This document shows positions 17,866-25,955 of a DNA stretch of 48,025 nucleotides, one piece after another. Position numbers and translations under genes: made by a program. Within the stretch, counting starts at the first letter, position 1, and each line of letters opens with the position of its first letter. The notes below the pieces were generated by a model. It searched no databases. It saw only the letters and a program-made list of their open reading frames with translations, and was not told the DNA's origin. Where the stretch lies: NCBI GenBank assembly GCA_902797175.1, contig CADBRX010000066.1, forward strand, positions 1 to 48,025, written 5' to 3'. The DNA comes from an uncultured Coriobacteriaceae bacterium (GTDB lineage Bacteria; Actinomycetota; Coriobacteriia; Coriobacteriales; Atopobiaceae).

Positions 17866-18360
17866 CTACCCCAGCACGAGGGAGATGGGAGCGACGCGCT
17901 CGGTGGTGATGCTCGCGGTCAGCGGCACGTCCTCCTCGACATCGATGTCCTCGAAGGTGACGAGATACGCCCAGTCGCCCTTCATGAGGCTGAGCGAGAG
18001 GAAGTCGTTGTTGACCATCGAGTTGACCTCGTCCCTGGAGTAGGGCGTCTTGGACACGGATGCGACCTTGGTGGAAACGCCATTGACCAGCGCCTCGTCT
18101 CCCGCGGTGACCTTTGCGATGTCGTTCGCATCTACGAAGCAGATCGTCTGGCCGTTCACCTTGGCCGCCATGGTGCCCACGTTTGCCGAGACGGACCCAA
18201 AGATGCCCCAGGCAAGGAGCCCAAAGAGCAACGCCACGACCGCACCGAGAATAACCCACACGCTCGGGGAGGTCACGCGGACGTACCTATCGAGGTCGTC
18301 GGGACTCTGAAGCCTCTCGCGAGCCTGCTGGGTAAAGATGGAAGAACCGGTATCAGCCAC
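17866..18360 (-). CDS. Short HlyD-like adaptor of the NHLM export operon
   Basis: 164 aa if started at the GTG at 18360, which has AAAGGGGA 7 nt upstream; the upstream open frame to 18483 lacks a ribosome site. A cytoplasmic N-terminus (about 36 aa) precedes one membrane helix (VWVILGAVVALLFGLLAWGIF) and a beta-rich extracytoplasmic domain with lipoyl/hairpin-like features. Its place as first gene before two NHLM ABC genes identifies it as the membrane-fusion subunit. HlyD-type partners in this system are usually around 400 aa with a coiled-coil hairpin; here the hairpin is absent, so the protein is minimal. No frameshift is visible, so it looks like a compact version rather than a broken gene. 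Confidence 0.7.
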   Translation of the reverse strand: MADTGSSIFTQQARERLQSPDDLDRYVRVTSPSVWVILGAVVALLFGLLAWGIFGSVSANVGTMAAKVNGQTICFVDANDIAKVTAGDEALVNGVSTKVASVSKTPYSRDEVNSMVNNDFLSLSLMKGDWAYLVTFEDIDVEEDVPLTASITTERVAPISLVLG

Positions 18361-18530
18361 CAGGGGTCCCCTTTCGTCTGACAGTGAGTGCAATGAGACA
18401 CAGGTAGAGATAATTTTATCGCTTCGCTTCCCTCGCGGTGTTGGCGGGTGGAAAAGAGCGGCATGGAGACGAACCGCCCGCATACGGCTACACTATGAAC
18501 GGCTTTTGGTTTGGCGGAAGGAAGGCGCCC

Positions 18531-19094
18531 ATGGACACCCGTGTCATGCTCGAGCAAGACCCCGCGCGCGACGACGCGCTCATCTTGGTTGACGGCCTCG
18601 ACCGGGTCGTGGGCAGCGCCACCAAGTGGGAGGCGCATGCAGAGGGCCTCTTGCACCGCGCCTTCTCCGTCGTGCTCGTCCGCGCGGGCGGCGAAGGTCC
18701 CGAGCTGCTCTTGGCGCAGCGCGCGGAGGGCAAGTACCATTCGGGAGGACTGTGGGCCAACTCCTGCTGCTCGCACCCCCGAGCAGGCGAGGAGGTGCTG
18801 GACGCGGCACGGCGCCGCGTGCGCGAGGAGCTCAGGTGCGAGGCTTGCGACCTGCGAGAACTTGACTCGTTCGTCTATTACGAGGCGTTTGAGAATGGCC
18901 TTGCTGAGCACGAGTACGACCATGTGCTGCTGGGACGTCCCGCCGGCGAGGTCACGCCTGACCCGTCCGAGGTGATGGCCGTGCGGTGGGTCGGCGTAGA
19001 CGAGCTGGCGGCGGAACTGGCAGACCATCCCGAGCGCTTCTGCGCCTGGGCGCCCATGGTCTTGAGCATCGCCCTGCGCGAAGTCACCCGCTGA
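18531..19094 (+). CDS. idi: Isopentenyl-diphosphate delta-isomerase, type I
   Basis: 187 aa from the ATG at 18531 with GGAAGG 9 nt upstream. A Nudix-fold enzyme interconverting IPP and DMAPP for isoprenoid synthesis. Diagnostic segments are present: KWEAHAEGLLHRAFSV, the catalytic-cysteine segment NSCCSHP (Cys80 aligns with the family's CxHP cysteine) and EHEYDHVLLG, which carries the metal-binding glutamates. Monocistronic, between the exporter operon and a convergent MscS gene. TACACT at 18489-18494 may be a -10 box. The stop TGA is the first codon-sized piece of palindromic repeat A2. Confidence 0.9.
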   Translation: MDTRVMLEQDPARDDALILVDGLDRVVGSATKWEAHAEGLLHRAFSVVLVRAGGEGPELLLAQRAEGKYHSGGLWANSCCSHPRAGEEVLDAARRRVREELRCEACDLRELDSFVYYEAFENGLAEHEYDHVLLGRPAGEVTPDPSEVMAVRWVGVDELAAELADHPERFCAWAPMVLSIALREVTR

Positions 19095-19156
19095 CTCAAA
19101 GGGGTGGGACCCTTGTGAGTCATTTTGACTCACAAGGGTCCCACCCCTTTGAGTCA
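19092..19156. repeat. Paired 31-bp palindromic repeat, TGACTCA type (copy A2)
   Basis: Units 19092-19122 and 19126-19156, perfect inverted copies around TTT. Same sequence as copy A1 but with the two halves exchanged. Sits between the convergent idi and MscS genes: it provides the idi stop codon and ends 2 nt before the MscS stop. Confidence 0.9.
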
Positions 19157-19157
19157 G

Positions 19158-19988
19158 CTACTCTTCAGACGTGCGCCACTGCTCCTGCGCGGGACTCTCG
19201 TTGGTCCAGTCGGCCAGGTAGCCACGCTCCCCTATGGTGCGCATGACTGTGTCCATGCCGAGCGTCGTGTGGGAGATGTCCGTCAGGTAGATGCGAATAG
19301 ACGCCTGCACGCCGTTTGCCGTGGACCCCAAAAAGCGCACCTCCGTGGGCTCCTCCGCCCGAATGCCCTTCTCGTCGAGCGCGGCGTCGACGAGCGTGGT
19401 GATGTCGTCCGCAATGCGGTCGAGGTCAAGGCCCGGCTTGATGTCGCACGTGACGATGTAGCGCCGGACCATCTTTCCCTCTCGCCGCATGAACGCCTCG
19501 TTGACCAGCAGCGAGTTGGGCAGCACGTGGGTGTTGCCGTCCTTGTCGCGAAGGACCGTCTCGCGCCAGCTGACGTCAAGCACCTCGCCGCGTATGGCCC
19601 CCACCTCAAGCTGGTCCCCCGCGGTAAAGAGGTTTGTCACCACGATCTGCATGCCCGCCACGATGTTCTTGATGAAGTCCTGCAGGCCCAGCGAAACGAT
19701 GAGCGTGGTGATGCCCAGCGCCTGCACGACGCCCGACATCTTGATGCCCAAGATGGACTCGCACAGAAAGCTGATGGTGACCCAGGCGATGACGCCGCGG
19801 GCCAGATTGATGACGATGGACACGCTGCCCGCATTGATGTTGTTGAGGAACTTGCGGGCGTAGCGCGAGACGAGGCGCGCAAGGAACACGGCGGCAGCCA
19901 CCGTCAAGATGATCACGATGAGCGAGGCGACGATATCGACCGTGTCCAAGCCCGCCAAGAAGTTGTTTGGTGCGACGTCCGCTTCCAT
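19158..19988 (-). CDS. Small-conductance mechanosensitive channel, MscS family
   Basis: 276 aa from the ATG at 19988, preceded by AGGGGG. Three N-terminal membrane helices, the last a pore helix rich in small residues (GVVQALGITTLIVSLGLQDF), followed by the conserved MscS beta domain (VGAIRGEVLDVSWRETVL, GNTHVLPNSLL) and a C-terminal alpha/beta domain. This class opens under membrane tension to release solutes on hypo-osmotic shock. Single gene, convergent with idi and separated from the upstream DUF975 gene by that gene's terminator. Confidence 0.9.
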   Translation of the reverse strand: MEADVAPNNFLAGLDTVDIVASLIVIILTVAAAVFLARLVSRYARKFLNNINAGSVSIVINLARGVIAWVTISFLCESILGIKMSGVVQALGITTLIVSLGLQDFIKNIVAGMQIVVTNLFTAGDQLEVGAIRGEVLDVSWRETVLRDKDGNTHVLPNSLLVNEAFMRREGKMVRRYIVTCDIKPGLDLDRIADDITTLVDAALDEKGIRAEEPTEVRFLGSTANGVQASIRIYLTDISHTTLGMDTVMRTIGERGYLADWTNESPAQEQWRTSEE

Positions 19989-20021
19989 GAATGGACCCCC
20001 TGGTTTGCGTACCCGCGTTGT

Positions 20022-20075
20022 CAAAAATACCTAAACAGTGTAGTCCCGCCTGCAGGAGTTCGCAGGCGGGACTAC
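20022..20075 (-). terminator. Rho-independent terminator after the DUF975 gene
   Basis: A perfect 14-bp stem, GTAGTCCCGCCTGC (20040-20053) with GCAGGCGGGACTAC (20062-20075). On the minus strand it is followed by a T-rich stretch ending TATTTTTG, about 30 nt after the stop at 20104. Confidence 0.85.
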
Positions 20076-20103
20076 GGCCAATCAATATAGTTGTCTAAGC
20101 GCC

Positions 20104-20829
20104 TTAGGCGACGTTGCCCTTCAGCTCCTCATAAAGAGCCGCATTGGCGCTCATGGTGTACGGGCTCGTCCAGAAGATCATGCCCAGGCCAAAGGTGACG
20201 ATGCCGACCAGATACCACCCAATGAAGGAGAGGTCGAGCAGGAACGACTGCCACTTGCTGCCCTGCATCATCTGATACGAGCGCTTGAGGACCTCCATGG
20301 GCCCAAGCTCGGGGTTGTCCTTGACGATGAAGGGAACCATGCGGAAGGCATACATCAAAACGAGGCCCGGGATGACGAACACGACGCAGCCCAAGCCAAT
20401 GAACAGGTCGCGCAGAAGCAGCGTCAGGAAGGTGCGCCCAAAGTCAGAGAAGCCTTCGGTTATCACGCCGACGCCCGTGGTCTGGTCGTGGATGTTGTTC
20501 TTGAAGAAGCGGTTTGCACCGACCTCGACGGGGTTGATGAGAAACGCCTTGACGAGGAAGGCAACCCCCAGCGCAAAGAGCAGCGCAACGAAGGTGACGC
20601 CGGCGATTGCGGCCACCTGCTCGTTGGACATGCCCTGCGTGGCGCCCTCGAGCGTCTGGCCATTGACCTGCACATCGAGGGCGGTCGTGTCCGGCCTCAG
20701 GCTCGACGTTCCGCGTGCCGCGTTTCCGCCCAAAAGCAGCGTGTAGATGGCGCTCACGATCACGCAGGGCCAGTAGTTGAGCTTGAAGGCCTCGCGGCCC
20801 TTGGCTTTGATGTCAGCAATGCTCCACAT
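20104..20829 (-). CDS. DUF975 family integral membrane protein
   Basis: 241 aa from the ATG at 20829 with AAGGAA upstream; the ORF start at 20886 has no ribosome site. It begins with the family's usual N-terminus (IADIKAKGREAFKLNYWP), followed by about five membrane helices and the motif LKRSYQMMQG seen in DUF975. Function unknown for the family. Stands alone between two terminators or repeats. Confidence 0.8.
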   Translation of the reverse strand: MWSIADIKAKGREAFKLNYWPCVIVSAIYTLLLGGNAARGTSSLRPDTTALDVQVNGQTLEGATQGMSNEQVAAIAGVTFVALLFALGVAFLVKAFLINPVEVGANRFFKNNIHDQTTGVGVITEGFSDFGRTFLTLLLRDLFIGLGCVVFVIPGLVLMYAFRMVPFIVKDNPELGPMEVLKRSYQMMQGSKWQSFLLDLSFIGWYLVGIVTFGLGMIFWTSPYTMSANAALYEELKGNVA

Positions 20830-20933
20830 AGTTCCTTCTTTCTCTAAGAAAAGCGGATCATGCTCTTGTACCGTCATGGTACCCATCCCATCTCAGCGCT
20901 ATGCAAGGACTTTTGGAATCAACCGACCCGGTG

Positions 20934-20977
20934 TGATACGGAAGGGTGATACGGAAGGGTGGGACCCCTACGTATCA
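20934..20977. repeat. Single palindromic unit, TGATACG type, with a partial tandem copy (B1)
   Basis: A full 31-bp unit (20947-20977) with ends TGATACG and CGTATCA and core GGGTGGGACCC, preceded by a 13-nt direct duplicate of its left end (20934-20946). It lies in the gap between divergent genes (DUF975 and the beta-helix lipoprotein). The 13-nt duplication looks like slippage or an incomplete second unit. Confidence 0.85.
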
Positions 20978-21109
20978 GAGGAGATGCTCCCCTCGGTCAG
21001 CCTGAAAATCCTTACAGCTTAATGTGCAGTGATTGACTGACATATTCTTCAAGAAAGCTTAAGGTTGCGGGCGTACGGTATCCCTGTCGGATAACGAAGG
21101 GAGAAACCC

Positions 21110-22552
21110 ATGACAACACAGAAACTGCTGGCCCTCCCCCTCGCGCTTGCCGTCGTACTGGGAGGCTGCGGCGCACAGACGCCAGAGGCAGAGATCACCG
21201 AGACCGAGGCTGTCGAGGAAGAGACTTCCGAGACCAGCGAGCAGGAGAGCCAGGAGGAAGACGCATCAGAGCCCTTTGTGCTCACGCGCGACGACCTCAC
21301 CATCAACCAGACCATCACCGACGACGCGAGCGAAAGCCACGCCATCACCGCCGACGGGACCACCGATTCCTACACCGACCTCGAGGTCCTCAAAACCGGG
21401 GACTCCGACGGCGACGAGTCCGACTTCTACGGCACCAACGCCGCCGTCTTTGCCACCAACGGCGCCACGCTCGACCTCTCCGGCGTCTACGTCAACACGA
21501 GCGGAACGCATGCCAACGCCGTCTTCAGCTATGGCGAGGGGACCACGCTCAACATCTCCAACTCGCTCATCGAGACCGACGGCAACTGCTCGGGCGGAAT
21601 CATGGTCACGGGCGGGGGCACCCTCAACGCAACCGACCTCTACATCCACACCACGGGCAACTCGTCGGCCGCCATCCGCTCCGACCGCGGCGGCGGCACG
21701 CAGAACGTGAACGGCGGCACCTACCTCACCGACGGCACGGGCTCGCCCGTCATCTACTCCACCGCCGACGTGCACGTAAGCAACGCGACGCTCGAGTCCA
21801 CCGCGTCTCAGGGCGTCGTGGTGGAGGGCAAGAACTCCGTCGAGCTGAACAACGTCGACCTCACCGCCAGCAACACGACCAAGAACAGCGACAAGAGCGA
21901 CTGGTACCAGGCCGTCATGATCTACCAGTCCATGTCGGGCGACGCAGCTGAGGGCGAGGCCAACTTCTCGATGACGGGCGGCTCGCTCACCAACAAGAAC
22001 GGCGACGTCTTCTTTGTGAACAACACCGTCGCGACCATCAGCCTCTCGGGCGCCACGATCACAAACGAGGACGCAAGCGGCAACTTCATGCGCCTCGCCG
22101 CAGCAGGCTGGGGCAGCGAGGGCAGCAACGGCGGACACGTCACGCTTAACGCCTCTGACCAGGCCATTAACGGCGACATCCTCGTCGACTCCGTGTCCGA
22201 GCTCAACATGTACCTTAAGGACGCATCGGTCCTGACGGGTGCCGTGAACCCCGCAAACGAGGGGGCCGTGTACGTCGAGATCGAGAGCGGCTCGAAGTGG
22301 GTGCTGACCGGCGACTCCTACGTCACCTCGCTCACCTGCGACGCCGACGCCATCGACCTCAACGGCCACAAGCTCTACGTTGACGGCGTGGAATACGGCG
22401 CAGGCACCGCCAGCACCGGCACAGCCATCGAGTTCACGCTGCCCACAGGTGGCATGGGCGGCCCCGGAGGCGAGCCTCCCGCGGCTCCGCCTGACGGTGG
22501 CGGCCATGGCCCCGGCGACGGCGGCGAGCCTCCCGCGAAGCCCGGCGAGTAA
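21110..22552 (+). CDS. Beta-helix surface lipoprotein (carbohydrate-binding/adhesin-like)
   Basis: 480 aa, ATG with AAGGGAG upstream. A lipoprotein signal ends in VVLGGC (lipidated Cys20), followed by an acidic Glu/Thr/Ser linker to about residue 55. The rest consists of regular short strands with Asn/Ser/Thr/Gly ladders (LDLSGVYVNTSG, LNISNSLIETDG, LNATDLYIHTTG, VELNNVDLTASN), the pattern of a right-handed parallel beta-helix, ending in a Gly/Pro-rich tail. Similar helices occur in secreted polysaccharide-binding proteins of gut bacteria. TTGACT at about 21033 may be a -35 box. No sortase motif. Ligand unknown. Confidence 0.75.
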   Translation: MTTQKLLALPLALAVVLGGCGAQTPEAEITETEAVEEETSETSEQESQEEDASEPFVLTRDDLTINQTITDDASESHAITADGTTDSYTDLEVLKTGDSDGDESDFYGTNAAVFATNGATLDLSGVYVNTSGTHANAVFSYGEGTTLNISNSLIETDGNCSGGIMVTGGGTLNATDLYIHTTGNSSAAIRSDRGGGTQNVNGGTYLTDGTGSPVIYSTADVHVSNATLESTASQGVVVEGKNSVELNNVDLTASNTTKNSDKSDWYQAVMIYQSMSGDAAEGEANFSMTGGSLTNKNGDVFFVNNTVATISLSGATITNEDASGNFMRLAAAGWGSEGSNGGHVTLNASDQAINGDILVDSVSELNMYLKDASVLTGAVNPANEGAVYVEIESGSKWVLTGDSYVTSLTCDADAIDLNGHKLYVDGVEYGAGTASTGTAIEFTLPTGGMGGPGGEPPAAPPDGGGHGPGDGGEPPAKPGE

Positions 22553-22553
22553 C

Positions 22554-22617
22554 CGATACGAAAGGGTGGGACCCCTACGTATCACGTGATACGTAGGGGT
22601 CCCACCCTTTCGTATTG
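22554..22617. repeat. Paired 31-bp palindromic repeat, TGATACG type (copy B2)
   Basis: Units 22554-22584 and 22587-22617 in inverted orientation around CG; a few end bases differ (CGATACG and CGTATTG). Begins 1 nt after the lipoprotein stop codon, just before an intrinsic terminator. Confidence 0.9.
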
Positions 22618-22628
22618 ATCGGTGCCTT

Positions 22629-22666
22629 GTCCCCTTGTTGCCAGCCAGGCAACAAGGGGACGTTTT
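22629..22666 (+). terminator. Strong hairpin terminator between the lipoprotein and HD-RyR genes
   Basis: Perfect 14-bp stem GTCCCCTTGTTGCC (22629-22642) with GGCAACAAGGGGAC (22648-22661), then GTTTTG. It follows repeat B2, so two consecutive hairpins insulate the next operon. The T-run is short. Confidence 0.75.
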
Positions 22667-22710
22667 GTGCCTGCTAGAGTTGACCAAAGGCCAGCAAAGG
22701 AGGCACAACC

Positions 22711-24696
22711 ATGGGCTACAACGCGCTCCACGCAATGCAGGAGAAGAACCTGCGCGACTATGGCGTAAGCCGATCCGTCACCATACCTGACCCGCCCGAA
22801 ACGCAGCGCTCCTACGGGCGCGACGCCCTCGCCTTCATCCGCGACGCCTGCGAGGACCTGTGCTTCGACACCGATGACCCGGCCCGCATCGCCCTCGAGG
22901 ACAGCGACGGTCGCAGCGCCAAGGCTCATGCCATCCCCTTCAACATGGAGCGTGACCTCGACCGCCTGAGCCTTGAGCAAGCCATCGGCCGCTTCCTGGC
23001 ATCGGGCTCGCGCGAGGACGCCTTTGACATCTACTACAGCTACTGCGAGATCTTCAAGCCCTTCGGACCGGGCTACGACGCAGCGCCCCTGCTCCTCGAG
23101 CTACTCGCCGAGCACGAAGCCAACGCCAGCTCGCTTCTCATGAAGCATCGCGACCACTACTCTCACAGCGCCTACGTGTTCCTCATAGGGCTCGCCATCT
23201 ACCGAAACCATGCGGCCATCCGCGCTGCCTACAACGCACGCTACGGCCTGGCCGACGGACCCGCCGCGGCTTGCCACTTCCTCAAATACTGGGGGCTCAC
23301 CTCGCTCTTCCACGACATCGGCTACCCCTTCGAGATTGCCCACCAGCAGATGAAGGCCTACGTCTGCCAGCTCGACAAGCGCAACAATGACGCCTTTGGG
23401 TTCTCTCCACACGTGTCGTATCGCAACATGGAGGACTTCGCGTTCACGCGCCTGGGCGACCTCAACGACCTCTACGCCCGCGCCATCACCGAGCGCCTGG
23501 CCCAGAGCTACCTTGACCGCGTGGACATGGAGCCTTACCTCGTGCGGCACAAGCTGCATCGCGTCCTTCTGGACCGCGGCGTCCACAGAGACGCGAGCAA
23601 CATGGACTACCTCTTCATGGACCATGCCTACTTCAGCGGGCTCGTCCTTGCCAAGACCCTCCTCGATCGCAACCGCGACATCGAGGCCTACGAACAGATC
23701 CCCGTCGAGCTGCTCGACACCTTCGTGGCCATCATCCTGCACAACAGCCTCTTCAAGTTCACCATCCGCGGGCTGCTCCACACGTCCGAACCCCTGCGCC
23801 TCTCCGACGGCCAGCCCCTCGCCTACCTGCTCATGCTCTGCGACGAGCTGCAGTGCTGGGATCGCGCGTCGTACGGGCAGAACAGCCGCGGCGGCATCTT
23901 TGCCTGCGACTTCGACATCACGTTCTCGGACGGCAGCATGCGCTGGACCTACTTCTTTGACAAGACCTACGAGGCCAAGGTGCTTGTGGCAAAGTCGTAT
24001 CGCGACATGCTCTACGAGGGATACCGCAAGCGCTCCGGTGCCGTGCGCGAGGGCCGCAGCAAGTTCGTGGACGACATAGACGAGATCGTGGCCCTTGCCG
24101 ACGTCATCGCCACCTTTGAGCCCGACACCTCGCGCCCCGACCCGAGCGGCCCCATCAACGTGGTCGTCGAGCGCAAGAAGAAGCGCACGGGACTCTACCT
24201 CTCGGACACCAACTACCTCAACCTCTACGACTTTGCGCTGGCACTGAACGGCCGCTACTGTGGGGCCACGGCGCCCGACGAGTTGGTCCGCAGCTTTGAG
24301 GAGGAGCTCTCGCTGGAATACAAGCTCTCGAACATCGCGCAGGCCAAGGGCTACGCGCGGCGGCTCGAGGCCATCGGTTGCTTCTACACCGACCGCGCCG
24401 TCGACTACGAGCTGGTCACCGCCTTTGACGATGCGGAGCTTGACGCCCTCGCCCGCAGCGAGCACGACCGCTGGTGCGCCGAGAAGCGCTCCTTGGGATG
24501 GCGCTTTGGCGATGAGCACGTGGGTCGGCTGGACGGAAGGAACGATACCGCCATGCGGGAGCGCACACGCCTCCACCACGACCTCGTCCCCTTTGACGAC
24601 CTTCCCGACCAGGAGGTACTCAAGGACGCGGCGCCGATGGAGAAGATGCTCGAGCTCATCCAGGAGTTCGACGGCCTGAGCATCTACCGGATGTAG
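22711..24696 (+). CDS. HD-fold phosphohydrolase-like protein with a C-terminal RyR domain (candidate nucleotide-signalling/defence gene)
   Basis: 661 aa, ATG with AAAGGAGG 8 nt upstream. The middle (about 140-385) looks like an HD-type metal phosphohydrolase: KHRDHYSHS, LFHDIGYPFE (HD pair near 201-202), FMDHAYFSG and LLMLCDELQCWDR. The last 100 residues match the RyR (ryanodine-receptor-type) domain: ALARSEHDRWCAEKR, LGWRFGDEH, then a histidine-containing RTRLHHDLVPFDDL. Bacterial RyR domains have been predicted to sense nucleotide-derived ligands in conflict systems. The following gene, 38 nt away, encodes a SLATT-like membrane protein, a typical effector partner. I infer a two-component immune or stress module; neither the domain pairing nor the function is proven here. 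Confidence 0.65.
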   Translation: MGYNALHAMQEKNLRDYGVSRSVTIPDPPETQRSYGRDALAFIRDACEDLCFDTDDPARIALEDSDGRSAKAHAIPFNMERDLDRLSLEQAIGRFLASGSREDAFDIYYSYCEIFKPFGPGYDAAPLLLELLAEHEANASSLLMKHRDHYSHSAYVFLIGLAIYRNHAAIRAAYNARYGLADGPAAACHFLKYWGLTSLFHDIGYPFEIAHQQMKAYVCQLDKRNNDAFGFSPHVSYRNMEDFAFTRLGDLNDLYARAITERLAQSYLDRVDMEPYLVRHKLHRVLLDRGVHRDASNMDYLFMDHAYFSGLVLAKTLLDRNRDIEAYEQIPVELLDTFVAIILHNSLFKFTIRGLLHTSEPLRLSDGQPLAYLLMLCDELQCWDRASYGQNSRGGIFACDFDITFSDGSMRWTYFFDKTYEAKVLVAKSYRDMLYEGYRKRSGAVREGRSKFVDDIDEIVALADVIATFEPDTSRPDPSGPINVVVERKKKRTGLYLSDTNYLNLYDFALALNGRYCGATAPDELVRSFEEELSLEYKLSNIAQAKGYARRLEAIGCFYTDRAVDYELVTAFDDAELDALARSEHDRWCAEKRSLGWRFGDEHVGRLDGRNDTAMRERTRLHHDLVPFDDLPDQEVLKDAAPMEKMLELIQEFDGLSIYRM

Positions 24697-24734
24697 GGGC
24701 CAGCTAGGCGCGGTTGAACGGAGGCAGGACGCCC

Positions 24735-25883
24735 GTGGGCATTCCCATCGTCATCGAGGTCGCTGGTAGCGCGGAGGGGAGTCAGGTGCGAGAGGCCCTG
24801 GCAGACCTTGCCGAGACCTACCCGCATTCGCAGGTCGTGACCCCACCTTCCCAAAAGGGCGTACCCCCCTATGGAAGCCACGCGCGCCTCTCCTGCGGGG
24901 ACGGCGAGTGCCGGCTCGAGGGAGCCTCGGCCGAGGCGCTTGCGCGCACCGACGCCTTCAACGCCGACTGCCAGGAACTACTCGGCGAGCCTGCCGGCAC
25001 CGACACCCCCAGCCTGCAGGAAGCCTACGAGGCGGCAGATCGCCTCTCGGTGCATCACCAGGAGCGCTACCTCTCCGCGATGCTTTGGCTTTCCACGTGC
25101 TGCGTGGCACTTGTCCTGGCCTTTCTTCTCTACGACGAGGCGGAGCTGCGCCTCATGCTCGTGGCTTACGGCGCGATCATGGCGGCCTACGCCCTCCTCT
25201 ACCGGAGGGTGACGCGCGGCGGCCACCACGAGCGCTACGTCCACTACCGCGTGCTGGCCGAGACGCTGCGCGTGCAGAGGCACCTTGCCACGCTGGGAAT
25301 CGAAGCCTTCGCCGCGGACGATTTCCCCTGGACGCAGCGAGAAGACATCGGCTGGGTCCGGGCGGCCGTCGGGGCGGTCATCGCTTGCGGAAAGCCTGTG
25401 CCAGAGGCAGGGCAGGACCAGGTCAAGGAGGAGTGGATTGACGGCCAGGCCGCCTATCACCGCCGTGCCGCCCGGCGTGACGGACGCAAGGCGCAGGCGA
25501 GCGACGCCGTGGTGCAGGCCATGCTCGCGGTTACCATGCTGCTTTTCCTGCTTACCTGCGTGCTGGAATTTGCCTTCCCCTCCGTGATGGCGCGTGAGGT
25601 GCTGAGCATCTCCATCTGCTCGTGGCTCAAGATCGCCTTGGGCTGCGCCTCCGCCGTGACGCTCTTTGTGTCGGGCTACTACGGGAGCCTCTCGCTTGAG
25701 CGCAAGGTCCACGACCACGAGCGGATGGCGCTTCTCTTCGAGCGCGCGGCGGACGAGTACGAGCGCAAGCCTGACCAGGATGCACGCCATGCCCTCTTCC
25801 GCCAGCTTGCGCGCGAGGAGGTCATCGAAAACGGCACCTGGATGTCGTACTGCATCGAGGACCGCCCCACCTTCAGCCTCTGA
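24735..25883 (+). CDS. SLATT-like four-helix membrane protein with a degenerate SLOG-like N-terminus (candidate effector)
   Basis: 382 aa from the GTG at 24735, 10 nt after GGAGG; the TTG at 24714 is an alternative but lies before that site. Residues 1-90 resemble a shrunken Rossmann/SLOG-type region (IPIVIEVAGS at the start, ALARTDAFNADCQELL at the end). Two hydrophobic hairpins follow: about 111-133 and 138-158, then about 257-281 and 290-312. The conserved helix after the first pair (HERYVHYRVLAETLRVQRHL) and the tail (LFRQLAREEVIENGTWM) fit the SLATT/DUF4231 membrane-effector group, thought to form pores in nucleotide-activated defence systems. Cotranscribed with the HD-RyR gene. Function inferred. 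Confidence 0.6.
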   Translation: MGIPIVIEVAGSAEGSQVREALADLAETYPHSQVVTPPSQKGVPPYGSHARLSCGDGECRLEGASAEALARTDAFNADCQELLGEPAGTDTPSLQEAYEAADRLSVHHQERYLSAMLWLSTCCVALVLAFLLYDEAELRLMLVAYGAIMAAYALLYRRVTRGGHHERYVHYRVLAETLRVQRHLATLGIEAFAADDFPWTQREDIGWVRAAVGAVIACGKPVPEAGQDQVKEEWIDGQAAYHRRAARRDGRKAQASDAVVQAMLAVTMLLFLLTCVLEFAFPSVMAREVLSISICSWLKIALGCASAVTLFVSGYYGSLSLERKVHDHERMALLFERAADEYERKPDQDARHALFRQLAREEVIENGTWMSYCIEDRPTFSL

Positions 25884-25884
25884 C

Positions 25885-25948
25885 CGATACAAAAGGGTCC
25901 CACCCCTACGTATCACGTGATACGTAGGGGTGGGACCCTTTTGTATCG
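25885..25948. repeat. Paired 31-bp palindromic repeat, TGATACG type (copy B3)
   Basis: Units 25885-25915 and 25918-25948 around CG. The core of each unit is reversed relative to copy B2 (GGGTCCCACCC first). It starts 1 nt after the SLATT-like stop and ends 7 nt before the stop of the convergent TIR gene. Confidence 0.9.
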
Positions 25949-25955
25949 GCTGGCG

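Noticed and set aside
17866..18360. Frameshifted remnant of a full-length HlyD gene
   Set aside because: The frame is intact with start, ribosome site and tight spacing to the next gene, and no HlyD-like coding is visible in the other frames upstream.
13375..18530. Double-glycine or nitrile-hydratase-leader precursor peptide for the NHLM exporter
   Set aside because: Reading both strands of the gaps around the operon gave no short ORF with a ribosome site and a GG/GA leader.
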